DNA of 64,000 bases from Rhabdophis nuchalis (Eukaryota; Chordata; Lepidosauria; Squamata; Natricidae): contig CM077651.1 of assembly GCA_039707465.1 (NCBI GenBank), positions 21,697,019 through 21,761,018 of the forward strand, in the 5' to 3' direction. The notes below the pieces were generated by a model that was not told the DNA's origin, searched no databases, and saw only the letters and a list, made by a program, of their open reading frames with translations. Positions 32,655-43,932 of this stretch are shown piece after piece. The position numbers were made by a program, and so were the translations under genes. Each line of letters starts with the position of its first letter. The stretch's first letter is position 1.

Positions 32655-33125
32655 ACAATATTGTATTATTGGAAGGGACCTTGGAGGTCATCTAGTCCAA
32701 CTCCCTGCCTAAGCAGGAAGCCCTATACCATTTCAGACAAATAGCTATCCAACATCTTCTTAAAGACATGCAGTGTTTGGGCATTCACAACTTCTGGAGG
32801 CAACTTCTGTTCCACTGGTTAATTGTTCTAACTGTCAGGAAATTTTTCCTCAGTTCTAAGTTGCTTTTCTTCTTGATTAGTTTCCACCCATTGCTTCTTG
32901 TCCTATCCTCGGGGAATAGCATGTCTCCCTTAGTCCTTCTTTTTATTAAACTAGACATACCCAGTTCCTGCAACCGTTCTTCATATGTTTTAGTCTCTAG
33001 TCGCTTAATCATCTTTGTTGCTCTTCTCTGCACTCTTTCCAGAGTCTCCACATCTTTTCTACATTGTGGTGACCAAAACTGGATGCCGTACTCCAAGTGT
33101 GGCCTTACCAAGGCCTTATAAAGTG
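32655..33125 (-). mobile_element. CR1 LINE 3' end
   Basis: The minus-strand frame encodes MVRPHLEYGIQFWSPQCRKD, ETLERVQRRATKMIKRLETK and KSNLELRKNFLTVRTINQWN with an internal gap. The 3'UTR (CTTGGAGGTCATCTAGTCCA) and an ATTGTATT tail lie at the low-coordinate end. Confidence 0.92.
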
Positions 33126-33129
33126 GTAA

Positions 33130-34130
33130 AGTTTATATAAAGTCTGTCTGTGACTAGGGCTTTTCACTTAAAAAGAAATGTGCTAAAAGTGAGGTCACAA
33201 TATGGTACTATTCTTTGGAAGGAGAGCAAAAGCATGTCAATCGGTCCAAATCTATCTCAAATGTTGAAAACAATCAAAATAGTCTAATTGGTTTAAGTTT
33301 TTTATTCAGTTCAAAAACCCTGATGTTGCCCAGGTATTCGTGGCAATTTGGAAAATCAGATCAATTCAGAAAAAGTGCCTCTGCAAGTACACAAAAACGT
33401 ATAAATCTGCCAAATCAGATCTTTCTAAATCAATTCAGAAGGGTGATTTGGAGATTCAGTTCAGAAAGCCAATTGGATTAGGAAATTAGATTGAACTGCT
33501 GTTGAATCCAATCTTTGAACTGAATCTTTGAACACAGTCCTATTTTCCAGAGGGCACATTAAATCTCTCTATCCATACCTCATCCCAATTCAACAGTAGT
33601 CCCGTTATCACAGCCCTTTTAATAAGTTAGTGTTACTTTTCAAAAATGCTTTCTTTGGTGGTAATAGGACAGTCTGTAATATTCATCAATGATCTGGGGA
33701 GCACTGCAAATCCCTAGCTGCGTAGGCAACAAAACAAAGTGACTTCCTGCATTGTGCTTATGCACAACTTAGGAAGAATGGCAAATTTTCAGAACAAAGA
33801 GGGAACACATCCTCTCTCCTCCTTGGTCCTCTCACTGACAGGAGTTCTGTTTCATTGATCCATGTTGATGATATAAGTGCCAAATATGATTTACTCTACA
33901 ATGCTGTGATACCACCTCTGTCATTACAATTAGGATAATGCACTGAAGGAGAAAATAGAAGCAGAGGAACAGAGATACAGAAGGAGGAAAGGGTAAAGAC
34001 TCGTGATTATCACTTTGCTGAAGTAACTACCTTGGCTCTGCACCATTTCATGGCTTTGGTTTTGACCCAGAAGTACCAGAACTTCTAACAGATGCTTTCA
34101 ACTTTGCAGAGTACAGAATAACAGAGAAGG
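33130..34130. other. No recognised feature
   Basis: Unique-looking AT-rich sequence. Confidence 0.45.
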
Positions 34131-35130
34131 GAAGCTGGAGATCTTCTAGTTAAATCAAGCTCAAGCAGGAGACCATATACCATTCTGGAAAATGACTGTC
34201 CAATCTCTTCTTAAAAACCTCCAGTGATGGAGCACCCACAACTTCTGTAGGCAAGTCATTTCATTGATTAATCATCAATAAATCTCTCCTTAATTCTAGG
34301 TTTGATCTGTTCTTCATAGGCTTCCATCCATTACTTCTTGTCCTGTCCTCAGGTGCTTTGAAGAATAGATTGGCCTCATTTTCTGTGACAATCCCTCAAA
34401 TATTGAAAGACTATCATGTCATCCCCTAGTCCTTCTCTTTGTAAGACTAGACTTACCCAGTTCCTGCAACCATTCATTATGCTTTAGCCTCCAGCCCTCA
34501 ATCATCTTTGTTGCTCTTCTCTGCACTCTTTCTAGAGTCTCAACATCTTTTTTTATACTGTGGTGACCAAAGCTGGATCCAATATTTCAAGTGCAATCCT
34601 ACCAATGCTTCATAAACCAGTACTTCATGATACTATCGGTATCCCCTTGGTAATGCAGCCTAGCACTTCTCTCCATGTAGATGCAATTGCATTGAGAACT
34701 ACATGTTGTGTGAAGTTGACCTGCCAGTTATGAAGCCATCTGGTGGTAATGTTGCTTATCCTACATTTTCCTAGGCTGTGGTCTACTTTGACAAATGCCT
34801 TACTGAAGTCCAGGTATATTCTGTCCACAGTATTTCATTGATCCACTCATTGGTCCACTAATGCATAATGGTCATTTCGCCAAAGAAGGCAATAAGGTTT
34901 GTTGAAAACATGATCTGTTTTTGACAAACGCATATTGGCTTCTAGTAACAGTTTTGCTTGTTTGTAGATGTTTGAAGAGCTGTCGCTTGATTATCTTTTC
35001 CAGGATCTTTTCAGGTATTCATATCAGGTTGATTGGTCTGTACTTTCCTGAATCCATTTTTGCAGACTTGGTTCATCACTTTGTCCCTGGTCAAATTCCA
35101 AGACTCACTGAATATCATTTTTTCCTATCT
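34130..35130 (-). mobile_element. Old CR1 LINE including part of the RT domain
   Basis: From low to high coordinates the minus strand gives the CR1 3'UTR, ORF2 C-terminus and degenerate RT. A short frame at 34625-34828 reads DRIYLDFSKAFVKVDHS, which is RT motif A of CR1 with a substituted Asp. Several indels break the frame. Confidence 0.8.
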
Positions 35131-35149
35131 CTCTACTGAGAACCTTCAC

Positions 35150-37360
35150 TGTACCTGGACTCTGGAATGCTCTTCCTGTTATAGGGTATGCATGATGATG
35201 TTTTATGGGCTCCAAGTGATGACACCTTGCTTTCTAAGCCCTCCATGGATGAGAACTAGATAAATGGCCTTGGGGAGTTTATTTTCCTTCTTTTAAGAAG
35301 GAAGTTTTTCTCCATCTTTAAAATGCATATGCTTTTTTGCTGAAGTAATTAAGGTAAGTTAATAATTGGATAGTAAAATGCTTTGAAAGGGGAGTGTAGG
35401 TCTAAATTAAATGATAAACACCAACTTATATAATGCACCAGAAATAAATAAAAACACCTGGAGGCAGTTTGGTGAGATATTCGGGTTAATTAGAAATGCT
35501 GCATTTGTTCATATTTTATTTCTTTGTCCTCTTCCCCTATGACAGTTCCACTTTTTAAATTTTTTGCATCCAAATATATTCTGCTCAAAATAGCCAAATA
35601 GAGGTTGCATGATGACTTACATTCCTGCAGTAGACATTTCATTTTTTCCCATGTCATAAGGAAAAGCAACACCATAAATTTCCAAATGGTGACTGAAGAA
35701 GTGGCTCAAGGAAGTGAGCCAAGTTACGTGCGGTATATAGGGTTTGAAGGGTGTCGTGGGGGATGAGCATCTCCTGGGGCTACTTCGTGAATTACATATA
35801 AGGCAATTGACTGATTAGAGGAAAAAAAGTTGAGCTCTCTTCCTGGGTTTTTAACTTTAGTCACTTTGCTGAAGTACGTTACTATATTCCAACATACGCA
35901 TCAGCATTATCACAGACACCGCCTAATCTCTAAAAATTAAGTCAGTGTCAGGAGCAGAATTGGGGGGGGGGGGAATGGGGTCCTATTTATAGCCATTCTT
36001 AGCTTTGCTTCCACTTCTGTTCCTTTTCTTTAAGTTCAGTACCAACTCCTACAGACAAGATGGAGGAGATTTGATATAGATCTTGTATTATTTTGTATGG
36101 TGGTAAATCAATAATGACAGTCTCTCTTGCTTAATTTTACTGTGCCAGCTGCTATTAAAGGCACAAAGGAAAGAAAAGAAGAATGGCAGCCTTGATTCCT
36201 TCAGTCTTTCTTCTAAGGGGAGAGAAGCCAAAATCTTAACATGAATCAGGCATTAGTCAAAGAAAGCCTCCCACTCCCACCTATCAAAATCCAATCTGTC
36301 CTGAAATGGGAGGATGGTTCTAGATTTGCTAAGAATATAGAAGTGAAGGCAGGTATTTTTCTCTCTCTAATATTCTTTAATTTCTTACATTCAGGCTCCC
36401 TTTTTCTTTCAGATAAATACCATAGCTAAAAAAGGCACCCTTCCATTAGCATTCTCTTTCTTTCTATCAGAAATGTGACATCTGACCATCATTGCTTATC
36501 TGTATTCTAATTTCAAAGAGTGATCAGATATGAACTGTGGGCTTCCAACCACAGGATGGCAGCAAAAAGCTACACAACGCTCTTTGCTGCCATCTAATGT
36601 TTGAGTAAAGGTTTGCTTGCACCTTACATCTGGTAGCCCAAGTGGCAGGTCCATGAGCAGCTGAAAGGAGACTGCAGGGTGGGAAGGTGGGGAATGAACC
36701 TTTAGACCTGGGATCCTTTCTGTCCCCCCAGAAAGACAAGCCTGAGGATCAGATTGTGTCCTCTTGGTTTTCTTCAGGTGTGTGAGGAAACCCTTAGAAA
36801 AGGGAAAATAAAAGCTGTCCTTTCTCATTTTTTTAGCCCTGCAGCTGGGTGGATCAGGCCCTTCGCAGTCACCCTCCATGACTGTACAAGTGCCACTTTT
36901 CCATTGAGCGGCACTCCCAGTGACCTCATGGATGTGCCTAGTAAGTTTTTGGGACTCTTGTAGAGGAAAACATGTCCCTGGTTTCTTCTGAGGTGTCTTT
37001 CAGCTTCCAACGTGGCCCTCCGCCCAAATTACTCAGCTCTCACAATACTTGGAGAGCCTGGGCTGAAATGGGGTTGGGAACTTCAAAATAAATGGGAGCT
37101 ATTCTCTCTCCTGCTCTAGGTGACCCTCACCCTTTTCTTTGCTTATGGGGCATCTCCTTTTGGACAGCCCTCTGATGGGGAAGGCGTTTTGTTGGCTTGG
37201 CCGCTCAAAGAGGGCTAGGTAAGGGAGGCTTTTCAAACCAACCATGCCTGCCACATCTGGTTTGGCCCAGTGTCTACCCAAAGGTAGTCATGGAAATCAA
37301 GTGGGCAAGGAGATGCAGCCACGCCGCACTTCCTTTTTCTATCACCCTGTTGCCCTGTCC
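35150..37360. other. Upstream intergenic, no recognised feature
   Basis: Includes a G10 homopolymer at 35964-35974. The GC-richer 36500-37330 part has open frames on both strands (longest 127 codons on the minus strand) without a recognisable domain. Confidence 0.45.
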
Positions 37361-37367
37361 CATGGGC

Positions 37368-37598
37368 CAGTGGTGGGATTCAAACTTTTTTACTACTGGT
37401 TCTGTGGGCATAGCTTGGTGGGGGTGGCTTGGTGGACGTGGCAGGGGAAGGATACTGTAAAATCTCCACTCCCTCCCCACTCCAGAGGAAGGTAACTGCA
37501 AAATCCCTGTTTCCTCCCAATCAGCTGGGACTCAGGAGGCAGAGAATAGATGGGCACAGTCTCCAGAACTGGTCAGAACCTGCTGAATACCACCTCTG
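37368..37598. mobile_element. hAT-like element, relative of 27738
   Basis: CAGTGGTGGGATTCAA to ATACCACCTCTG, 231 bp, with flanks CCATGGGC and CCATGAGC. It carries two of the GAAGG-ACTGTAAAATC units that are expanded at 27821. Confidence 0.88.
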
Positions 37599-37786
37599 CC
37601 ATGAGCGGAGTGTGTGTGGGGATGTCTTCCAGAAGGAAAAGAAAGCAAAGTTGCCCCTCTACTGCTTTTTTAAATCCCTTTAAAACAAGTCTGGCAGTTA
37701 TGTGCTGAATTTGGAAAGCACCAGGTTGGAGGTACCACAATGAGAGACCCCCAAAATCATTCCAAGGCCAGAGGTGACTTCTTGAC

Positions 37787-37856
37787 CATTCATTCATTCA
37801 TTCATTCATTCATTCATTCATTCATTCATTCATTCATTCATTCATTCATTCATTCA
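37787..37856 (+). repeat. (ATTC)n microsatellite at a LINE tail
   Basis: About 17 ATTC units abut the 3' end of a minus-strand LINE fragment, the same arrangement as at 6288. Confidence 0.95.
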
Positions 37857-38260
37857 ATTTGTTTTGTCAAGCGTGTATAACAGATATAAGTATATACAAG
37901 ATTATGAATACATGAAATGGATACGAATAAATGGGGTTGTTAGGACAGGGACGGTAGACACGTTGGTGCGCTTAACTCCCCCCCCCCCCCCTTATAGACC
38001 TCTTAGGAATGGGGTGAGGTCAACAGTTGACAGTCTTAGGTTAAAGTTATCGGGGTTTGGGGATGTAACAACAGTCAGGTATTGGATTCCAGGCATTGAC
38101 CCCTCTGTTGCTGAAGTGGTATTTTCTGCAATCGAGTTTGGAGCGGTTTACCTTAAGTTTACATCTAATGTGCGTATTGTTATGGTTGAAGCTGAAGTAA
38201 TCATGGGCAGGTAGAACATTGCGGTAGATAATTTTATATACTACGCTTAGGTCAGACCGA
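37857..38260 (-). mobile_element. LINE 3' fragment (jockey/L2-like group)
   Basis: The minus strand translates to THLRSDLSVVYKIIYRNVLP, then RCKLKVNRSKLDCRKYHFSN and RGVNAWNPIPD, the typical end of a LINE ORF2 in this group. The same family occurs at 1700-2068. It ends just before the GPC6 CpG island. Confidence 0.75.
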
Positions 38261-39283
38261 AGGTGCGTCCAATGTTCATTCCCGGGAAAGGGCGGGGGGA
38301 GACGGGGCGGGAGAAAGAGACATTCTTCCCCCCCCCCTCGACCCCTCCATTCCCATTTGGGAAAAGGGGACCCAGAGAGTGTGTGAGGGGAAAAAAAAAA
38401 ATTCCAGCCCGGGTTTTCCTTCCCGCCCTTCTTTCTGTAAGCCGGCTCTGCAATTTGGAGCACGTTTCGCTCGCGCTGCCGTGTGCGCGTCCGCAGCTCG
38501 CTCGGCTGCTCCGGGTAGCCTCGCGCGCGGCACAGCCGCGGCTTCCCTCTGATCTCCGGCGAGGCGAGCCTCTCTCTCCCCCCCCCCCTCTTTTTTTCTC
38601 TCTCCCCCACCGCTTGATGTCTGCCTCTCACCCGGGCGAAACGCGTCTCGCCGCGCCAGCCAATCCTCGCTTTCCCGCGCGGCGCTTCCTCCCCGCTGCC
38701 TTCAACCTGAGAGCGCGGCTTGGGCGCTTTCGCTGCTCCCTCCACCGGGCACCCACGGCCCCGCGCAACCCGGGGCGTGGGGGAGAGACTTGAAACCCGC
38801 CCCCCACCCACCCACCCACCCTCACGCCAGCCGCCGCCGGCCGAGGAGCCACGGGAGGAGTGGGGCGCAAAGAGGCAGCGAGGCAGCGGCTCTTTTGCGC
38901 CCTTCGGCTCGGGCTCCCATCCCCGTAGCCGGCTGCTCTCAAAGTTTGCGGGGCTCGCTCGGGGAGGTCTGCGTGGCGCCTAGACACGCGCGGGTGGGGT
39001 CTCGGGGAAGGCACTTCGCGCTGGAGGGCTCCGCTCGGCGCCTTTGGGAAGAAGAAGAGGAGGAGGAGGAGGAGGAGGAGGAGGAGGAGGAGGAGGAGGA
39101 GGAGGAAGAAGAGAAGGAAGAAGAAGAAGAAGGAGAAGAGGAACCGTTCTCGGGGATTTATTTTTCCAGTGGATTTGGCGTCTCTCCCTGGTTTTTCCCC
39201 CCCACAAGCCAGCGGGATCGGGTCTTTTTTTGAGGGGGGGGATCCGTGTTTTTCCTCTTGGAAAGAAAATTTGGGGAGCCAGC
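38260..39283 (+). promoter_or_regulatory. GPC6: GPC6 CpG island, promoter and 5'UTR
   Basis: GC content and CpG frequency rise sharply over the AT-rich surroundings. GC boxes such as GGGGCGGG near 38303 and many CCGCCC-like blocks occur, with no clear TATA box next to exon 1. This is typical of a broad CpG-island promoter. A CCCACC tract lies at 38798-38820 and a long GGA/GAA polypurine run at 39047-39142. The transcription start cannot be placed from sequence alone. Open frames on both strands here are by-products of high GC. Confidence 0.8.
39047..39142 (+). repeat. (GGA)n/(GAA)n polypurine tract in the GPC6 5'UTR
   Basis: About 17 GGA units followed by GAA-rich sequence, 140-240 bp upstream of the start codon. 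(GGA)n can form G-quadruplexes. Confidence 0.95.
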
Positions 39284-39446
39284 ATGGTTGCCGGGATGGG
39301 GCCGCTGCTTTGGGCTCCCCTCGGGCTGTTGCTGTCACTTCGGGCCGGAGCCGCTGACGTGAAAGCGCGGAGCTGCGGCGAGGTGCGGGAGGCGTACAAA
39401 ACGAAAGGCTTCAGCCTGGTTAACATCCCCTATCAGGAGATCGCAG
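39284..39446 (+). CDS. GPC6: Glypican-6, coding exon 1 (partial gene)
   Basis: Encodes the first 54 residues plus one base of glypican-6, a GPI-anchored heparan sulfate proteoglycan of the cell surface that modulates Wnt, Hedgehog and other growth-factor signalling. The translation starts [20 protein letters not shown], a hydrophobic signal peptide of about 23 residues. It continues into [20 protein letters not shown], with the first conserved glypican cysteine, and ends near IPYQEIA. From memory, this mature N-terminus fits GPC6 better than its close paralogue GPC4. The ATG at 39284 has A at -3 and G at +4, and gives 22 residues before the Ala-Asp-Val boundary, as in mammals. An in-frame ATG at 39296 is possible. 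The exon ends at CAG/GTAAGG, splitting a Gly codon (phase 1). The frame stays open upstream through the GGA repeat, which I treat as 5'UTR. Confidence 0.95.
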
Positions 39447-42400
39447 GTAAGGCACCTGGGGAGGCGGCGCGGGCGGGCGCGGGGCGACGGAGCTTCTCTT
39501 TTGGGGGTGCCTGCGGCGGCGGCGGCGGCGGTTCCTTGTTGGCTTTGCCCACCTTCTGGGTTTGACTTTTCTCTGGATCTCGCCTTTCTCCGTCCGTAGA
39601 AGCGAGCAGCGGTGGCTTTCTCCCCTCCGAGAGCAGCGCTTGGGAGCAGTTGAACTAGCCATGAATTGCTTCTTTGTGCAGTGAATAGAGAATCCTTTTT
39701 GAAGATTTCTAAAGCGACTTTCAGGGGATGGACAAATTGGGAGAGAGAGAGAGAGAGAGAAGCTTGGCAACAACTTTCTTTTCTTCCTTCTTTCCTTTTC
39801 CTTCCTTCCTTCCTTCCTTCCTTCCTTCCTTCCTTCCTTCCTTCCTTCCTTCTGTCCTTCTTTCTAAAACTATTTTTAGTCCTTTCTAGGAAAAAGGGAA
39901 GGAAGGAAGAAGAAAAGAAGGAAAGGAAGAAGGAAAGAAAAAATAAAGGAAAGAAGAAGGAAATAAGGATTTCCTTCTTTCTTTTTCTTTCCTTCATTGT
40001 TTCCTTCCTTCCTTCTGTCCTTCCTTCCTTCTTTTCTTCTTCCGTTCTTTCCAACAGGGATATTCCCCCCTCCCAGTTTAGAGTTGGCTTCAAGAAGTTT
40101 TTAGTTGGCTTCAAAGAATTCAACAGCTGGAACACAAGCAGTTGGTTCTCTTCTACAATCTTGGATCATCTTGTCTAGCATTAATTCATAAGCTCCCAGG
40201 ATACTATGAAACATATGAATAAAATTATTCAGCTTGAAACTGGAGGAACCTTACAGGGTTTCAACTTTTAGATGTCCACAACCAGTAACAATTGTCCTTT
40301 GCCAGTAGGGTGTGCTCTTTATCATACAGGAGCCCTACTGCCTCTATTTGGCAAAACACCTGTAAAAGATACAATGCTTCCTACACCTGAGGGAGATTGA
40401 AAACACCAGAACATTAGAAAGTAAAACAACACAAAACTGGGTAGATAAGTTATTGTGAAAGACATGCCTTTAAATTGTGTCTTTATATGTCGTATATGTA
40501 TGTATGGCCATTGAAATTTCCCTCTTCCTTTTGCACAATTGTGGCACAATGTGTGAAGTTTCTGGCTTGGGCTTCTACCTTTTTCACTGTAAGCCAAGCT
40601 GAATTCTTCCTAGGACAATATTTAAGCCACTTTGGCAACAAGAAATGGTAGGAATTGCAGCCCCGTTGTGCTATGGTAGTCCCATTAAGCCTGGGAGCTG
40701 CTCTCTCCCAGACTTGGTTGAACGAATGCATGACTAAGTGGGGGGGAAAAGTTGCACTTGTGAGTGAAAGGGTAGGAGAATTAACGGGTGAAACGTGCTG
40801 TCCATAATTTTTCAAAACTGAATGAAACCCCTCATTGATATACACTGAGTGTATACCAGCTTCCAGTGAGTCTCCTGTAGAGCTGAATAGCATACTGTAA
40901 TAATGATTTTTTTTTTAAAAAAAGGGATGTAGTAGTCATTTTTAAAGACCCTATAAAATAGAAACAAACATACGAAATTAAAATGAATGTTACTCTTCTA
41001 CCGTGCATTGTTCCAGTTTGGTTAATTTCATTTGGGTAAAGTTGTGAACTGGAGTCCTTTCCCAGATTGAATGTGCAGGAGTATATTTAGAGGACTTAGT
41101 TTGATGGGGCATTAATTGTGCAATTCATTCATACTTTAAATAAATAAATAAATAGAAGCTTCAGCCCAGATGTTGCTTACTATTTACAATGGAGCAGGGA
41201 TTTAAAAACTCTCTTCTTAAGAAGCAGAGTAGCTTAGGAAAGTTTTTTTCTTAACATATTTTAATTAGTTTTCTTTCCCTTCCTTGTAGTGCTAACATTT
41301 TCCAAGGTCTTCTCTTATTTTTTTAAAATATACAGTAATTGAACCCATATTTGCTGGTGGCCCCTCATAATAAGACTACTCTAGATTTTTTGAGACACAC
41401 TTCCGATTATCAACAATCAAAACAATCCATGCAGTTCTCAGAAAATGTTACAATTATGTGCAGTATACTTGTTATGTCCTATTCATAGCAGAGGAGAAAA
41501 AATATATCTGGTTTGTGTATTTTGGGTTGCAGACTAATAATGCATTACACAACTTTTCTCAACCAATGAATGGATGTAAGATTTTCACAAGAAACTGAGG
41601 CTGTTTCAAAATTGGTGTTTTGTGTATGAGTAGAAACATGGCAGTCATAAATTGTGAGTGAGTGTTGATCTGGTCTCACTTGGCATGTGGAGCTGACTTT
41701 CAGGTCATTGGTTCAGCCTGTAGCTATATAGATTAAAGTCTGGGTTGATATTATATAAAGCTGTAGCTGGCATTAGCTGAAATGGTTGGAGGAATCATTC
41801 TTTTAGCTTCTTTAAAAATAGTTTGAAAGATGCAAACCACATCCTTTAAAGGTTTTTTTTTAAATAAACTATTGGGTAATTTGTTTATTCAGTTCTTAAT
41901 TGCATTTATATCCTTATAAATGATATCCTTATATGTTGGGTTGCAAAAGAAAGTACTTTGTGGTTGAATATATCTTCTTGGTCCAAGTCCAACATTTTAA
42001 TAGTTATAAGGGAGAATTTAAACAGAATTGTTGGGCGGGAGTGGGGTGGGGGGTGAATTCATTTTTTCCTACTTCACTGTTTCTTTGGAGGTCCAAATAA
42101 CACCAAAGTATTTCTGCCATCTCAGTGGAGTGGAGCTGTGTTTTTCTGTTGCCCTGCCCTTTCTAATGAATTCACATAGATAGCCTTCTAATGCAACATC
42201 GCCCAAACTTTTGGGCACCAGAGACCAGTTCCATGGAGAGAGGTTTTTCCATGGACTGGAGTGGGGGGGCACATGGTTTTGTGTGCTGCCTGCATCCCGC
42301 AAGTGGGGCTTTGCTTGTTTGTGCAGGCTGGTTTCTGTTCTAATGTAATCATTTGTGCAGAAATTCAGTTGTCTCTCGTGCTGTGCAGACAGCCACAGTT

Positions 42401-43780
42401 TTGTGACTCCCTGTGCTGGCTTAGAGTCACATCATCAGAGAGTGTGCTGGTCTGGACCATTTTAGGAAAAAAAAAACCAGAAGTATATTTGTACAGAGTA
42501 AGATTATGTCCCTTTTGGGAGAGGCTGGGAGAGAAATACTACAAGCACAACTAGTTTGCTAATAAACCAAATTGGGATTCAAGGACTCAGATGGCAAAAT
42601 GACCAACAAAAATCAGAGAGTTTCAACTTTGCAGGAATGTTAAAATTTTTGTGTTCTGTTTTCTTTCTTTCTCCCTCTTTCCACCCCACCATTAACTTGC
42701 TAATGATTTATAGCAGGTATTTCTTTAGGCTGAATCTAAAAGTGTTCCTCAGTCAGGTTTTCCCTACAATAATTGTTCTTTTCTTTTAAGTCAGTGATAG
42801 ACAAGACTCTGCTCCTTATATGCCTATTGCCATTTTTATCCAATAAACTTCATATCCCCTCTCAGCTCCTCTGCTTTAGGGATGACTCCTCCACAAAGCC
42901 TGGAAAAGCTTCCATAATTGATGTTGAAATATTCACAAAATAGCGGAAATAAGTGGTGGGAAGACTAATAATCAGCCTTTGGTTTAAATACCGACATTAA
43001 TCAGTGTTAAATCCGATATTGCTTTTCAACTTTGTCTTAAGATTTCAACACCATCAGCTCCCCTCTGTGGTGCGTGGAATATGAATATTGCTGCTAATCC
43101 AAGTGGATTTTTTTCTTTTTATTAAGTTTCATTGACTTTTGGGTTCTGTGGGTTTAACTCCAGTTGATGCAAGTTAATGGAAACATTTCAGTTTGATTAT
43201 ATCTATTTGAGGGAGAGGTTGGGTTGTTTTAAGGGAATATAATTAGCGGTATGGTCTTTTGTGCCTGGCACTGAGTGCTTTGATTAGAGGAAAACTAGCT
43301 TGGAAAAAGACACTTGGGCATTAAATGTTGCGATTATTATTTTGCCACCACCTGCGATAATTCTTTTGTGACCGCCCACAGCCAATTTAACCACTTAATG
43401 AAGATATGATCTGTGCATCTGTTTTTGTTACTCCTTAACAAGGTTATATATAAATCAATTAATTCAGGTGTTCATGTGCAACTTTAATGATGCTTCAGGT
43501 TTTAGAGAATCTGAAATAAATAGAATATGAACAAATAACTGACTATATCTTGTCTTTCTCTTAATGTAGAGTTTTAGGTGTGGGTGCACATGATTATATG
43601 TTAAGGTGCACATGCTTAGATTTTTCAAAAAAATAGTCATAAGATGGGGTGCCTATTTAAAACAGATTTGTTATTCATTACATAATATAAGGGGAAGAAA
43701 TTGAGAAGTTTTCTTTTGTTAGAATAAACCAAGCAAAAGTTATTGGGGCTTTTTTTTGATGGAAAGATTTAAAAAGGGAT
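39447..43780 (+). other. GPC6: GPC6 intron 1, 5' part
   Basis: The donor site GTAAGG starts at 39447. The first 150 bases are still GC-rich. Purine/pyrimidine microsatellites lie at 39737-39762 (GA) and 39797-40030 (CTTC and GAAG). From 40100 the sequence is AT-rich and repeat-poor. A degenerate repeat occurs at 42200-42300 (CCAAACTTTTGGGCACCAGA). No exon is seen. Confidence 0.75.
39737..40055 (+). repeat. (GA)n, (CTTC)n and (GAAG)n microsatellites
   Basis: A GA run (39737-39762), a CTTC run (39797-39852), then mixed GGAA/GAAA and CTTC clusters to 40055. The GGAA-rich and CTTC-rich parts can fold on each other. Confidence 0.92.
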
Positions 43781-43789
43781 CATCTAGGC

Positions 43790-43924
43790 CAGGGGTGTCC
43801 AAACTTGGGAACTTTAAGACTTGTGGACTTCAACTCCCAGAATTCCCCAGCCGGCAAAGCCGGCTGGGGGATTCTGGGAGTTGAAGTCCAAAAGTCTTAA
43901 AGTTCCCAAGTTTGGACACCCCTG
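43790..43924. mobile_element. Near-perfect palindromic hAT-like MITE
   Basis: 135 bp from CAGGGGTGTCCAAACTTGGG to its inverse, pairing almost completely around AGCCGGCAAAGCCGGCT. Flanks ATCTAGGC (43782-43789) and ATCTAGGC (43925-43932) are a perfect 8-bp duplication. Confidence 0.96.
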
Positions 43925-43932
43925 ATCTAGGC

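Noticed and set aside
36496..36879. 127-codon minus-strand open frame
   Set aside because: No recognisable family or splice pattern. It lies in GC-richer upstream DNA where chance frames are longer.
39044..39283. In-frame N-terminal extension of the GPC6 exon starting at 39044
   Set aside because: It would add a poly-Gly/Arg stretch encoded by the GGA repeat before the signal peptide. The ATG at 39284 has a good context and gives the expected signal peptide length.
38628..39338. Long minus-strand open frame (236 codons) through the GPC6 promoter
   Set aside because: It follows the high GC and the GGA tract (poly-Leu, poly-Pro and poly-Phe stretches) and has no recognisable domain. It is a by-product of composition.
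39335..40178. Open frames of 266 and 170 codons across the exon 1/intron 1 boundary
   Set aside because: They run through GA, CTTC and GAAG microsatellites and are antisense to or downstream of the real exon.
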